Shown here piece by piece: positions 1 to 12,538 of a stretch of 64,000 nt of DNA (position 1 is its first letter; each line of letters opens with the position of its first letter). Origin of the DNA: Apium graveolens (taxonomy: Eukaryota; Streptophyta; Magnoliopsida; Apiales; Apiaceae); NCBI RefSeq assembly GCF_009905375.1, contig NC_133652.1, positions 116,154,721-116,218,720 of the forward strand. Direction: 5' to 3'. Made by a program: the position numbers and the translations under genes. A model generated the notes under the pieces. The model was not told the DNA's origin. It saw nothing but the letters and a program-made list of their open reading frames with translations, and made no database searches.

Positions 1-910
1 AGATTGAATCTATTCAAATCTTGTCTTGTAGTCTCATCTATGTGATGAACTTTTGAAACTGATTATAACTTGAACGGTGGTAGTTCAAGTAGTATTTGGG
101 AAAGATATAAGTATATTGGGGTATTTGGTAACCTCATCTTTTAAACTTATATCTAATTAATAATTGTCTTATGAATGACAAAGATTTTCAGAAAAACGTT
201 GAGACAAGGTTAGATATATGAGATCACCTTGCAACGATATTTTTTTATATATACAGTTATACACTGGGATTTTGTGTATATTATGCATGGAAGAGGACTT
301 CCAGATTTTGAAAAGTATATATGTATATATATATATACTGAATATTTTGCGACTTCATCGCATTAAGATATCAAACTTGGTTCATTTCTTTTGACCAAGA
401 CTTTCATGAGTATTATGAGTAGGCTCATATATTGTAAATCATTATACATATTATTTTGGTGGGCTTGCTGCTCACCCTTGCTTTATTTCTTCATCACACA
501 ACAACAGTTAGGAAAGATGGCCAGACTCCAGCAGACCCAGCGCAAGCACGTGGGAAGCGTCCCACGTCTTCCCGTTGATGTCGTAGCTGCTATAGCTGCA
601 GAGGTAGATCTATTGTAGATTAGACCATCTACTTTTGAAAATCAATTATGTATAATTATAACTTGTGGAAGATAATGGCAATCAACTGTAAATTTATCAA
701 GTAATCATTTCGGGTTGTAATAATTTTTAAATTGTGGATTCAAAGACTTGTACTTATTTGAATTTCATCTCTGAGACTATAACGGGTTGTGGTGTATGTT
801 AGTGTGGGGTCACAGCATAAGGTTGGTTATTATTAATTAAGTGAAGTGATATTGTGGAAAGAAAAGACCGTGACGACCCGGATCCCCGACCCCGGATCTG
901 GGGGTGTTAG
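1..910 (+). mobile_element. Probable Ty3/gypsy-type LTR end fragment
   Basis: No gene can be supported here. The stretch is AT-rich and ends at 871-909 in a GC-rich tract (GACGACCCGGATCC, then CCCCGACCCCGGATCTGGGGGTGTTA) that resembles the 3' end of plant Ty3/gypsy LTRs as I remember them. It abuts the truncated tail of element B, so it is best read as the right end of a gypsy-type element inserted into B, with its body to the left of the window. A short open frame at 391-618 has no recognisable domain. The second LTR and the target duplication cannot be seen, so the assignment is an inference. Confidence 0.35.
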
Positions 911-971
911 AAGATTTGCTTGCATCAGTAATTAGTTTCCTTGAAGAAACCTTGCTGCTCTGCCCTTTACT

Positions 972-2227
972 TTAAACTTGACATCTACCCTTGCTAGGGT
1001 TTCCCTGGTCATCAGCTTCATCATCTTTCTTCTTCAGTATTTGATCATTAGAGCATTTGGACTTAACTATCTTCTCCCCCTTTTTGGCATCATCTGATAG
1101 TAGGAGTGAGAGAAGAAGTTCAACTGAAGATTGGATCTCATCTAATTGAGCCTGTTGAGAAGCTTGATTAGCCAGGACCTCAGTGATTTGGGCCTGTTGT
1201 TTCTCTTGAGCTTTCTCAATTGCTTCAACTTTCTCAGAAATAGGTCTGATAAACCTCTTTTTATCAAGCTTGGTCTCCATATCCAGCTTTTCAGCCTTTT
1301 CTAGAAGTTTGTCAACCTTTTCTTGAGTAGCATAGTGTAGACCTTGAAGATTTTTGGTAGACAGAGCTGTGATTTTGAGTTGTGTCTTGAAATCAGCATA
1401 AGTGAGCAACTCATCAGCTTTACCAATATGGTATGTCAGTACTTTGGAGCTTGGAATGAAATCAGTGTCATTCCACTTCTTGGTCCACTCCACACCTCTG
1501 TGAGTATCTTTCCACAGAATAGGAGCAGCTTGCTCAACAAACTTCTCAATTAGTGCCTCCTTTTCTAGAATAGGAGCAGGAGTATCAACAGAAACACTGT
1601 CTTCTGAACTTGAAGAAGACTCATTATCTTCTGACAGTACTAGAGTGTGTGAAGCAACTGGATATTCTTGAACAATCTCATCTAAATTCTGAGCATCAGA
1701 ATTTATCTCCAGAATTGGTGTTGATGGTGTAGATGGTATTTCAGCATCAACAATTAAAATTGGAGAATTGACTTGAGATGGCTGAGCTGTTGTAGGAGCT
1801 TCCAAATACAGAATAGTAGGAATGTGCAGCCTGTTGATATCAATTTCAGGACTTAAGCCTAAATCTTCAACTTTAATATTTTCATGAAGAGGAGAGACTG
1901 GAGGTGTAACCACTGTATTAAGAACAGTGTCTTGGTCTTTAGCTGGAGGTGGAAGAGTTTCAATGACAATTGGCTCTTTTGAGATCAGAGATTCCTGATC
2001 TCCTTCCTCAGCTTCTTCAGTATCTTTTGATGGAGGCTTAGCCAAATGCCTCTTAGCCTCATTTTCTTCAATCTCCTTGCAAATAAAGGAGTTGCTTTAT
2101 CGTCAGAGTTTAAAGTTCTTTTCCTCTTCAAGGTATTAGAACTTTCAGCTACAGTTGCTTTATGAGAATCCACAGTTTCAGGTTCAACTATCACAGATTC
2201 TGATGCATGAACTTGTGCTTCCTCCTC
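972..2227 (-). pseudogene. Element B third ORF (env-like position), C-terminal half
   Basis: This is the continuation of the reading begun at 11633, after element A. It encodes an acidic, Pro/Ser/Thr-rich linker (2045-1560), then a helical Lys/Glu/Gln-rich part (about 1400-1130) with heptad-like spacing suggesting a coiled coil, and a basic tail ending in a stop near 972. The first part (2194-1985) is in a different frame from 2045-972, so there is a frameshift near 2050. I see no membrane segment or signal peptide. The position downstream of pol matches the extra ORF of Sireviruses; its function is unknown. Sequence 911-971 looks like the untranslated tail of the element. Confidence 0.65.
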
Positions 2228-3929
2228 TGAAAGAGATATGTCCTAAGTCCAATCATGTATGAGGATTTAGGAATAACTTTTATGTAATCTGTTTTGATTT
2301 CATTGATATTAATAAAAGGCTTGTTTTTTTTTATTGCGGGCCCTATCTATTTAAATGTTTAAATAACATATACCACAGTTTAGAGTAAAATGGATTGTGA
2401 TGAGATCATAATAATGAGACTTAAAAGATGATAACTTTAAACTTAAATAGTTCCTGGTCGTAGGATTACTAACTGGTAATTAATAATCCGCAAAGATCGG
2501 TACATACTATGCTTGCTTCATTATGAAGGATGTCTGTTCTCATAGCCATTTGTGTGGTGACACTATAGCTAGTATGTAGGTGCTTATTATAGAATAAGTT
2601 CACTGAACATGACTCACACAGCTGAACAACTGATGGAGTTCACTCACGTGTCAGCAGTTGTTCACATAGTGATAGTTGTACAAGTATCCTTAGACTTGAG
2701 GTCATCATAGTCATCTTGTGTACATTGAACTATGCTTTGGTTTAGTTCTTAGTCTCAAGGGACAATTATAAGGGCTCTACTGGGTATAGGAATTTGTACA
2801 CGAAGATAGTGTATGATCAATAAAGGATCTACCCCTTCCAGTGAAGGAAGAGAATGTTCAATGCTGATCCACTTATGCTAGTTCAGGAATCTCTGGCCAG
2901 AGTGAATGAAATTAGAAAGGAGTTTCTAATTTACATTAAATAGAACTAAGCATAGTGAATGGGAAAGCAAGTGATTAAATAAGATAGGCTTGACACAAGC
3001 TCCATGCCTTGTATTTAATCGTGACATTGCAGGGTAGAAGGAATTAATTGTACGGTAACTACTCACTGAATAAGTTATTGGTATTCTAAGCAGTGAATTT
3101 GTATTATCCGGATAGTCGCGATATGCTGAGAAGTATCCCTCACGATGTAGAATAAATATGATTAATTAATTAATCATATTTAATGAATTAGAGAATTCAT
3201 ATAAAAAATGATAAAATAGTTTTATTATTATTTATTTCTACTACCGGCTTAATATTGAACCTACAGGGTCACACCATAAAAGAGAATGATTTAATGGTGG
3301 AGGAATTAATTAATAATGGCTGATAATTATTTATTTATGAAATAAATAATTAATTAGCAAATTTAATAATTGATTAAATCAGATTTAATTGATTATAAAT
3401 TAATTAAGAAAAGGTTCTTAATATTATTAATTAAGAATTTAATTTTTGGAAATTAAATCAAGTGAGAGAATTATTTCTAAAGAGTTTAGAAAAAGGATTA
3501 ATAATTAAAAGGTGTTTTAATTATTAGTGAGAATAATAAAGGGTTAATAATAATAATAAAATTTTATGGGAAAATTTTCAGCTGAAAAGTTTGCCTATAA
3601 ATATACTATTATAAACCCTATTTTTGCCTCAACCAAAAAGATTTACAAAACCCTAATTATCTTCATCTCCTCCTCCTTCATTACATCATTTTCTTGGTGG
3701 ATACCGGTGGAGTGCTTCACACTTATGGAGCAGCTGCTAAGGATCTCCGTTCAACGTTTTTGGATCGCCATTAAAGACCTCCATCTTTCCATTAACGTAA
3801 AGCTTCTTAAGGTAAACATACTGAACTACGAATTAAATATTATTTTTCGCATGGATCCTGCGGAGGGTTTCGGTTTTTTTATGATTTAAATTTACGTTTC
3901 CGCTACGTTTATGTGCTAAAAACCCTTCA
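2228..3929 (+). repeat. Element A 5' LTR (1702 bp)
   Basis: A direct repeat of 8863-10567. It has TG...CA ends. A TATA-like CTATAAATAT at 3594-3603 probably marks the promoter, placing the transcript start about 30 bp downstream. The U3 part is very AT-rich, with repeated TTAATTAATTAAT palindromes at about 3160-3460. A short open frame here (3566-3889) is repeated in the other LTR and is not taken as a gene. Confidence 0.95.
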
Positions 3930-3930
3930 A

Positions 3931-3942
3931 TGGCATCAGAGC
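3931..3942 (+). other. Element A primer-binding site
   Basis: TGGCATCAGAGC lies one base after the 5' LTR. It matches the usual plant copia site TGGTATCAGAGC (initiator Met tRNA 3' end) with one change, T to C at position 4. Confidence 0.85.
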
Positions 3943-5836
3943 TACTTGCGAAAAGTTTTTAATTCGTTTATGTGTTTAACTGTTTTCGATATATGAGCAT
4001 GTACGTGATTCACCATGATTTGATGTTGATATAATATGCTTATATATGTATGGTTTTGAATATATGATATTCATGTGAGTTGTATAATCATAAGATGATT
4101 ATGTAATCTGTATGTATACTGATATATACATGATTTATGTTTGTTCTAATTATGAGAATCATATTAGATACGGATTCTGAATTGGCTGCTGCAGATTTGC
4201 TGAAATGTGGGTCTGGTGTCCGATTTACGCAAACGAATACCTTATTCCATAGGTAAACGAGCGTCTGAATAAAACTGATAGCTTATGCTATCAACGACTC
4301 GCCTGTAAGGCGTTTGACGTCGTTTACTTGCCGTAAACAGTGATTCTAGTTTTTTTAATTTGATTCTGATTTTTCTGATTTTTGTCATATTTTCTTTTTA
4401 TGATTAGATCATGCATAATATGATATGTTAAGATCAGATTATGTGTTTTAACATGCTTTTATGTGTTGTATGAGCATGGTGGATGGTTATGGCCTTTCGA
4501 CCTTAGTGTAATGGTTTTGGTTTTGGTTTTAAATACGACTTGCATGTCGTCAATCTTTGTAATCATAAAACTCGAATGTAACTCGAGTTATTCTTGTAAG
4601 TTCATTAGATTAGTTTTACTTTCAATCATGTAATGTAATTGAAGACTCAAGAAGGTTATCCAATGGAGGTGATACAAAGAAGAAGACGAGGCGTACAAGA
4701 AGACTTATGTAATAAGTAGTTGTATTTATTTCCATCACCATATTAGATTGACCTTGATCTTTATCATGAACTTGATAAAGATCACATAGGATGGGGCCAT
4801 AACCAAACATATTTACTTTATTGCACTTTACATTTACTTGTTTATTTAATTTTATATATGAGATATATGCTTATGTTTACCATGCGATGATAGATTTAGG
4901 TGAACTTAAATCAATATAAGGCGTGCTCTAGAAAATCCAGAATAGGAATCATTTCTTGCCTTAAAAATAAATATTATGAATACGATCATGAGATTCTTGT
5001 GTTTATGAAACACGTAATTGAATATGAATTTTCAATATTGAGAGAAAGGATGATTCCGTCAACAACAGATTTCTATCTGTAAGAAAGTGTTATTAAGTGA
5101 CGCCTCTTGACAATGCTCCACCTGATCTGGGAATCATCTGATTATCGATTTATTGATTTGAAATATTTAATTTAAAAGGAAGAATCTCTTTATAATATGA
5201 TTATGATTGTAACGTAATAAAATCCCTCTAAAATTAAATAATATCAAGTAGTAATTGGCCAATGACACAACGGGCTTGTGTCGGTCATAGCCTTCCAACA
5301 TGGTAGAAAGTGGTTCTTATTTTTAAATCATTGTCGTTTCGTGCTACAGTCGAGGGCTTTGATTTTGAAATAAGAAATACTTGTCTATTACATAGAGATG
5401 TGTACATTGAATTAGAATCTAAAGGTCGGTACATGCTACAGCCGTGGGCCATTGGAAACTGATTCAATTGTACAAAATGTTGGGTTAGACTTGACTTAGA
5501 ATATTGAGTTTGTCGTGCCACAGCCGTGACTCAATTATTCAAGAGGCTAAACTTATATTAGGGAATGATATAAGATGTAATTGACAAGAGTTGTCTGCCT
5601 ATTGAACATCACATGACGTTTCGTGCCACAGCCGAGGTTGTGTTATGGAATGTAGGATCCCTATTCCCACTAGCATTATGAATGCTTAATTATCACTTAG
5701 GGGGTTGAAAAAATTAGATAAACTAGTGGGAGACACTTATGAATAAAGACCCGATTCATATAGTGTTTTGAAATGAAATTGAATATTTGCTAAGTGTTGT
5801 TATGTGTTTATCATTTACAGATTTACTATATTCGTC
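3943..5836 (+). other. Element A leader with four copies of a short motif
   Basis: This 1.9-kb untranslated leader has no gene. Four degenerate copies of CGTGCCACAGCCGTGG occur at 5340-5355, 5433-5448, 5514-5529 and 5622-5637, spaced 80-108 bp apart. Each holds or nearly holds the inverted pair CCAC/GTGG. Similarly placed motif copies are seen in the leader of element E. The remainder is low-complexity AT-rich sequence. Confidence 0.55.
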
Positions 5837-8800
5837 ATGTCTTCTGCACTATCACTCCGGAGCATACTAGATGCTCACAAGTTGACAGGTCCTAATTTAG
5901 CTGTTTGTTTTCACTGTAACAAGTTGGGGCACTGGAAGAGGAACTGCAAGGTTTACCTTGCAGAATTGAAGAAGAATGGTAGTCAGACTACCGCTTCTGA
6001 TTCAGGCATGTTCATGATCGAAGTTAATATATCACTAGGTCAAATTTCTACTTGGGTATTAGATACCGCCTATGGTTCTCATATTTACAATTCGTTGCAA
6101 GGACTAAAGGGAAGTAGGAATCTTGAAAAAGATGAGGTGATTCTACGTATGGGCAATGGAGCAAGGGTTGCGGCCATATCTGTAGGATCATTTAGTTAAC
6201 ATATGCCTACGGGCATGACTATTATTTTGAATAATTGTTATTACGTTCCCTCTATTGTGAGGAATATTGTTTCTATTCGTATATTGGATGTGGATGGTTT
6301 TTCATTTATTATTAAGAATAATGAATGTTCTATCCTTAGAGATAATGTCCTTTTTGGACGTGGCATTTTAAATAATGGTCTGTATGTATGTGACGTAGAG
6401 CATGATTTACTTCAGATTGAACAAATTAATAAAAGAAAACGAGATGATGAAAATCTGACCTATTTATGGCACTGTAGGCTAGGTCATATTAGTGAAAATA
6501 GACTGCGGACATTGCATAAGGAAGGGTTACTTGACCCCTTTGATTTTGAATCATATCCTACATGCGAGTCTTTTCTATTGGGTAAAATGACCAAATCTCC
6601 ATTTAGTGGACATGGAGAGAGGGCTGCAGATTTGCTAGGATTGGTACACACAGATGTATGTGGACCAATGTCTACGCAAGCCATGGGTGGATTTTCGTAC
6701 TTCATTACTTTCATAGATGATAGATCTAGATTCGGATATGTGTATTTGATGAAACACAAGCCTGAAGCCTTTGAAAAGTTCAAAGAATATAAACATGAAG
6801 TAGAGAAACAAACCAAACACAGTATTATAACTCTTCGATCAGATCGAGGTGGTGAATACTTGAATGGAGAGTTTCTAGATTATCTCAAAGAAAATGGTAT
6901 AGTCTCTCAGTGGACTCCTCCATATACTCCACAGTTAAATGGGGTATCTGAAAGGAGAAATCGAACTTTGTTAGACATGGTTCTGTCCATGATGAGCTAT
7001 GCGAATCTTCCAGTATTTCTATGGGGTTATGTATTGGAAACCTCAGTATATTTACTAAATAAGGTGCCTTCCAAATCTGTTCCTCAAACACCATATGAGA
7101 TATGGAAAGAAAGGAAACCGAGACTTAAACACGTTAAGATTTGGGGATGTCCAGCTTATGTCAAGAAAGTTGACCCAGATAAGATGGAATCTCGATCCGT
7201 AAAATGTAATTTTGTGGAAAATCCTCAAGAGACTTTGGGGTATTACTTTTACACCGATCATCGGGTGTTTGTCTCCAGACATGCTACCTTCTTGGAAAAG
7301 GAGTTTATCCTTCAAGGAAACAGTGGGAGCAAAATTGAACTTGATGAAGTTCAAGAAGCACAAACTACTACCGATCAAGTGGAAACACCTGTTCAGACTG
7401 AACAACCTTCTGTGGAACAGCCCATTCCTAGGACAGGGAGAATGTCTCGCCAACCTAAGAGGTATTATGGCCTTGTCATTTAGAATGACAATGAGTTGTC
7501 AATCATTGATGATGACAACCCTGAGACCTATAATGAGGCTATGAGTAGTGTTGACTCAGAGAAATGGCATAGTGCCATGAAATCCGAAATGGAATCTATG
7601 TATACCAACCAAGTATGGACACTGGTTGAAGCGTCTGAAGGTGTTAAGCCTATTGGGTGCAAGTGGGTATACAAATGAAAGATTGGAGCAGATGGCCAGG
7701 TGGAGACCTAAAAGGCCAGGCTCTTGGCGAAAGGATTCAAACAAAGGCAAGGGATTGACTTTGATGAAACTTTTTCCCCAGTAGCCCTGTTAAAATCAAT
7801 TCGGATTTTTCTTGCGATTGCTGCTTACTACGACTATGAGATCTGGCAAATGGACGTGAAAACGACCTTCCTCAATGGGGAACTTGAGGAGGAAGTGTAT
7901 ATGACACAGTCAGAGGGTTTTTTTTCCAAGGGAAATGAACACCTAGTGTGTAAGCTGCTGCGAACCATATATGGTTTAAGGCAAGCTTCTCGTAGATGGA
8001 ACATCCGTTTTGATGAGACAATCAAAGAGTTTGGTTTTATCAAAAACATAGATGAACCATGTGTCTACAAGAAGGTTAGTGGGAGCGCGGTAACATTTCT
8101 TGTATTGTATGTGGATGACATACTTCTTATAGGAAATAATATACCGATGCTACAATCAGTCAAAGTATGGCTATCAAAGAACTTCACCATGAAGGACTTG
8201 GGAGAAGCATCATGTATTCTCAGTATGAAGATCTATAGAGATAGATCTAGAAGAATGATAGGTCTTACCCAGGGTACATACATCCAGAAAGTGCTTAAAA
8301 GGTTTAGCATGGAAAGCTCCAAAAGAGGTCTCATACCGATGAGCTATGGAGTGTCCCTTTCCGAAAAAATGACTCCTAAGACACCTGAGGAAAGAGAGCA
8401 TATGAGTAAGATTCCTTATGCTTCAGCAATAGGATCTATCGTGTACGCGATGTTGTGTACAAGACCTGATGTTGCTTATTCAATTAGTGTGACGAGCAGA
8501 TATCAGTCCAATCCAGGTAAAGACCACTGGAAAGCAGTGAAAAACATCCTTAAGTACTTGTGAAGGACTCAGGACATTTTTCTTGTTTTTGGTGGTGAAT
8601 CTGAGTTAAAAATAGAGGGTTATACTGACTCTAGTTTTCAATCAGAAAGTGATAGCAAATCCATGTCAGGGTACGTGTTTACTCTGAATGATGGTGCAAT
8701 TCAGATTGTTGAAAGAGGAGATGTCAACGTCGAGAGAGTTGACACACATAACAACGTAGCAGGCCCACTCACAAAGCCACTTTCTCAGAGTCACTTGGAT

Positions 8801-8848
8801 TGTCATAAAGACAAGATGGGTATTAGATACCAGAGTGATTGGCTTTAG
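5837..8848 (+). pseudogene. Element A gag-pol polyprotein, internally deleted
   Basis: A single reading frame runs from ATG 5837 to TAG 8846-8848. The gag start (MSSALSLRSILDAHKLTGPN) jumps directly to the zinc knuckle CFHCNKLGHWKRNC, so nearly all of gag is missing in frame. Protease follows with DTA where DTG/DSG is expected. Integrase has the HCRLGH/CESF zinc region and the DDE core ([23 protein letters not shown]). RT shows [13 protein letters not shown] and the catalytic YVDDILLIG. RNase H is cut from GYVFTLNDGA straight to IVERGDVNVE, again in frame. In-frame stops lie at 6197, 7481, 7676, 7709 and 8561. All but the first look like C-to-T or G-to-A changes of Gln, Arg or Trp codons. It is not functional. 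Confidence 0.93.
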
Positions 8849-8851
8849 TAT

Positions 8852-8862
8852 AAGTGGGAGAT
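8852..8862 (+). other. Element A polypurine tract
   Basis: AAGTGGGAGAT ends directly before the 3' LTR. The same AAGTGGGAGAT precedes the 3' LTR of element E, which supports a relationship between the two elements. Confidence 0.85.
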
Positions 8863-10567
8863 TGAAAGAGATATGTCCTAAGTCCAATCATGTATGAGGA
8901 TTTAGGAATAACTTTTATGTAATCTGTTTTGATTTCATTGATATTAATAAAAGGCTTGTTTTGTTTTTATTGTGGGCTCTATCTATTTAAATGTTTAAAT
9001 AAGATATACCACAGTTTAGAGTAAAGCTTTTTATGGATTGTGATGAGGTCATAATAATGAGACTTAAAAGATGATAACTCTAAACTTAAATAGTTCATGG
9101 TCGTAGGATTACTAACTGGTAATTAATAATCCGCAAAGATCGGTACATACTATGCTTGCTTCATTATGAAGGATGTATGTTCTCATAGACATTTGTGTGG
9201 TGACACTATAGCTAGTATGTAGGTGCTTATTATAGAATAAGTTCACTGAACATGACTCACACAGCTGAACAACTGATGGAGTCCACACACGTGTCAGCAG
9301 TTGTTCACATAGTGATAGTTGTACAAGTATCCTTAGACTTGAGGTCATCATAGTCATCTTGTGTACACTGAACTATGCTTTGGTTTAGTTCTTAGTCTCA
9401 AGGGACAATTATAAGGGCTCTACTGGGTATAGGAATTTGTACACGAAGATAGTGTATGATCAATAAAGGATCTACCCTTTCCAGTGAAGGAAGAGAATGT
9501 TCAATGCTGATCCACTTATGCTAGTTCAGGAATCTCTGGCCAGAGTGAATGAAATTAGAAAGAAGTTTCTAATTTACATTAAATAGAACTAAGCATAGTG
9601 AATGGGAAAGTAAGTGATTAAATAAGATAGGCTTGACACAAGTTCCATGCCTTGTATTTAATCATGACATTGCAGGGTAGAAGGAATTAATTGTACGGTA
9701 ACTACTCACTGAATAGGTTCTTGGTATTCTAAGCAGTGAATTCGTATTATCTGGATAGTCGCGATATGCTGAGAAGTATCCCTCACGATGTAGAATAAAT
9801 ATGATTAATTAATTAATCATATTTAATGAATTAGAGAATTTATATGAATTATGATAAAATAGTTTTATTATTATTTATTTCTACTACCGGCTTAATATTG
9901 AACCTACAGGGTCACACCATAAAAAAGATTGATTTAATGGTGGAGGAATTAATTAATAATGGCTGATAATTATGTATTTATGAAATAAATAATTAATTGG
10001 CAAATTTAATAATTGATTAAATGAGATTTAATTGATTATAAATTAATTAAGAAAAGGTTCTTAATATTATTAATTAAGAATTTAATTTTCGGAAATTAAA
10101 TCAAGTGAGAGAATTATTTCTAAAGAGTTTAGAAAAAGGATTAATAATTAAAAGGTGTTTTAATTATTAATGAGAATAATAAAGGGTTAATAATTATAAT
10201 ATTTTATGGAAAAATTTTCAGCTAAAAATTTTGCCTATAAATATACTATTATAAACCCTATTTTTGCCTCAACCAAAAAGATTTACAAAACCCTAATTCT
10301 CTCCATCTCTTCCTCCTTCATTACATCATTTTCTTGGTGGATACCGGTGGAGTGCTTCACACTTGAGGAACAGCTGCTAAGGATCTCCGTTCATCATTTG
10401 TGGATCGCCATTAAAGACCTCCATCTTTCCATTAACATAAAGCTTCTTAAGGTAAACATACTGAACTACGAATTAAATATTATTTTTCTCATGGATCCTG
10501 CGGAGGGTTTCGGTTTTTATGATTTAAATTTTCGTTTTCTCTACGTTTATGTGCTAAAAACCCTTCA
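8863..10567 (+). repeat. Element A 3' LTR (1705 bp)
   Basis: Direct repeat of 2228-3929, with TATA-like CTATAAATAT at 10234-10243. It differs by scattered substitutions and short indels. The right end is followed by the target duplication TCCTC and then by the ORF3 sequence of element B. Confidence 0.95.
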
Positions 10568-11633
10568 TCCTCATCATCAGACTCATCCCTTAGAAGCATA
10601 TTTCTTCTCTTTATTGGAGATTTAGGAACAGATTGAGCCCTTTTTGGCCTGGAAGATGAAGGTCTGATGGTATGTGCTGATAGTTGAGGTTGAGATGATT
10701 GTGTTGGTTTGAAATATGTCCTGATGGAGGGTTGAGTTGGTTGAGGTTGAGAGGTGGTTGGTTGTGTAGTTGTTTTAGGTGCTGATGGAGGTTGAGTTGG
10801 TTGGACATCAGGAAATTTAGTAGTGTATGTGGCTGGGTTAGAGTTTACCAGAAATTGTTTGACAGATGTAGGAATTTGGAGGGGTCTCAAAACAGTTTTC
10901 TTTTTATCAGCAGATAATAAGTCAGTAAATGCTCTCTTAGAAAGTTTAAATGGTGAAATCAACTCACTAGCAAGTTGTGGTGCATCAGAGCAACAAAAAC
11001 TGTATAATAACTGACAGAATCTAGCAAAATAGACAGTATTTCTATCTTCTGTCATCTTATCACCAATAAAACCTAGTACAGCACTAGCATAGTCAAAATG
11101 AGATTGAGTAATTAGAGCATACCCAATTTGCTGACTGAGGATAGGAATTGCATCAAAATTTGAACACTTATTTACAAAAGTCCTGGTGATGCAGTCAAAG
11201 AAGAAACTCCATTCCCTCCTTCTATAGGGTCTCTTCAACTGTACCAGCTTTGCCAGAGTTTTCTCATAGCCCAGATTGGCCATTAGCTGTTGAAGAGCTG
11301 GCTCTTCAACTGTTGAATATGTGCAGTTTTCTGGCAGATGGAGTGTTTGTCGAACTGTGGCCAAAGTCACCACATGGGCATCCTCCCCTGTTGTAAATAC
11401 AATACTTGGAGACCCATTGGCACCACCATCATCATAAATCCTGACCTCCAGAACTCCAGCACTTGAGTCCCTGAGATCGTGTCTGGTTGAGTCAGTGAAT
11501 AACCTATTTCACTTCGAGACAAAAAGTCTTGGATGAAGTGAAGTTCTGATGGAACTTCATCCTTAGAGAGAATAGCTGAGTAGTTGTTAGGAACAAACTT
11601 AGCTCCATTGAAAATAACATCTTTTGGAGCCAT
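10568..11633 (-). pseudogene. Element B third ORF, N-terminal half
   Basis: The start is ATG 11633 (MAPKDVIFNGAKF). A frameshift lies around 11440-11460, after which the frame runs to the element A insertion at 10568. The N-terminal 250 or so residues form a globular domain with a REWSFFFDCITR...SNFDAI block and a later NTVYFARFCQLL block. The same pattern (KKWSFLGDAFI, SNFDAI, NIYYARFFMLL) occurs in ORF3 of element C, so the domain is shared. A Pro/Gln/Thr-rich tail with KRAQ and KRRN basic patches follows. There is no transmembrane segment. The role is unknown; the position is that of the Sirevirus env-like ORF. Confidence 0.7.
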
Positions 11634-12538
11634 TTCCGTTAAAAATCAAGTGAGAAAAAGAGTGTTTGCAAGGTGTTTGATAAAATGCCTATATGAGAAA
11701 GAACTTCAGAGAATATTAGTGGGTGAGAATTTATGCATATGACACTTAACTATTTATCTGAAACAACTTGATCACCACAATAATTTTCATCATTCATATG
11801 GAGTGAGAGTGTGTGTATTAGCAAAATATCAAATAAAGATTAAAGTCTGATAAACTTCAGTACATCTTAAAAATAAGGCATAACTAAGAAAAGTGCTTAA
11901 ATCTGTCATTAATAATGAAGTCTACTATAGGATAAATTTGTGCATGAGTTCACCTCAAATATCAGAGTATTTCTTCAGTAATTAGATAATGTGAAAAGTC
12001 ACCAAGAAAAATTTATTTGCTTTTCTAATGCATATTACTTAATACCAGAAATGCACTTGGGTCTTCCCTTCCACATATTTACTCTAAATCTCAAAGGAGT
12101 ACCTGACTTTAATTTTCTTTTCTTTTCTTTTCTTTTGATAAGTGAGGCTTATCAAGCATGTGGTTCATCCTTAAGATTTACTAACATCAGAATTTGACAG
12201 ATAAGAAGCAGGAATCTAGTTTTTGACTTAGTAATAAGATACACAAAGTAAATTTGACTAAGCTCAAAATCAAAATTTGCTTGTGTTAATGAATTTCCAC
12301 ATAAACAACTAATTCAAACATGGGATTTCTAGTATGTTAAAGACTACTAGGTCAGCATCTAGCACAGTAATCCTCATTGGATTGAATAGTCACGGAATAT
12401 TCAAATCACTATCAGAGTATATAGATCCACATCAGATAACAATCAGCATTTAATGTATTTCAATTTAAGCACAGATTACATGAAGATAAGACAATCTGTA
12501 AACACTGATCATAAAGTCTAATGCATGAGAACAAAAAC
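11634..12538 (-). other. Element B spacer between pol and ORF3
   Basis: About 900 bp without a supported gene. It includes a (CTTTT)n tract at 12113-12137 and scattered TCAGA words of the kind repeated through element B. A short open frame on the plus strand at 11991-12197 has no recognisable product. Confidence 0.5.

Larger units (their letters stand above)
2228..10567 (+). mobile_element. Element A: full-length Ty1/copia insertion with deleted gag and RNase H
   Basis: Both LTRs are present (2228-3929 and 8863-10567), each beginning TGAAAGAG and ending CCTTCA. The 5-bp duplication TCCTC flanks the element at 2223-2227 and 10568-10572. A primer-binding site, a long leader, one gag-pol reading frame and a polypurine tract lie between. 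It interrupts ORF3 of element B on the opposite strand. The coding region has no frameshift but has large in-frame deletions in gag and RNase H and five in-frame stops, so it could move only with help from another element. The two LTRs differ by a modest number of substitutions, so the insertion is fairly young and younger than B. Confidence 0.95.

Noticed and set aside
3566..3889. 107-codon open frame with a copy at 10206-10625
   Set aside because: Both lie in the LTRs of element A, over the TATA and transcript-start region; no domain, and the second copy runs into element B.
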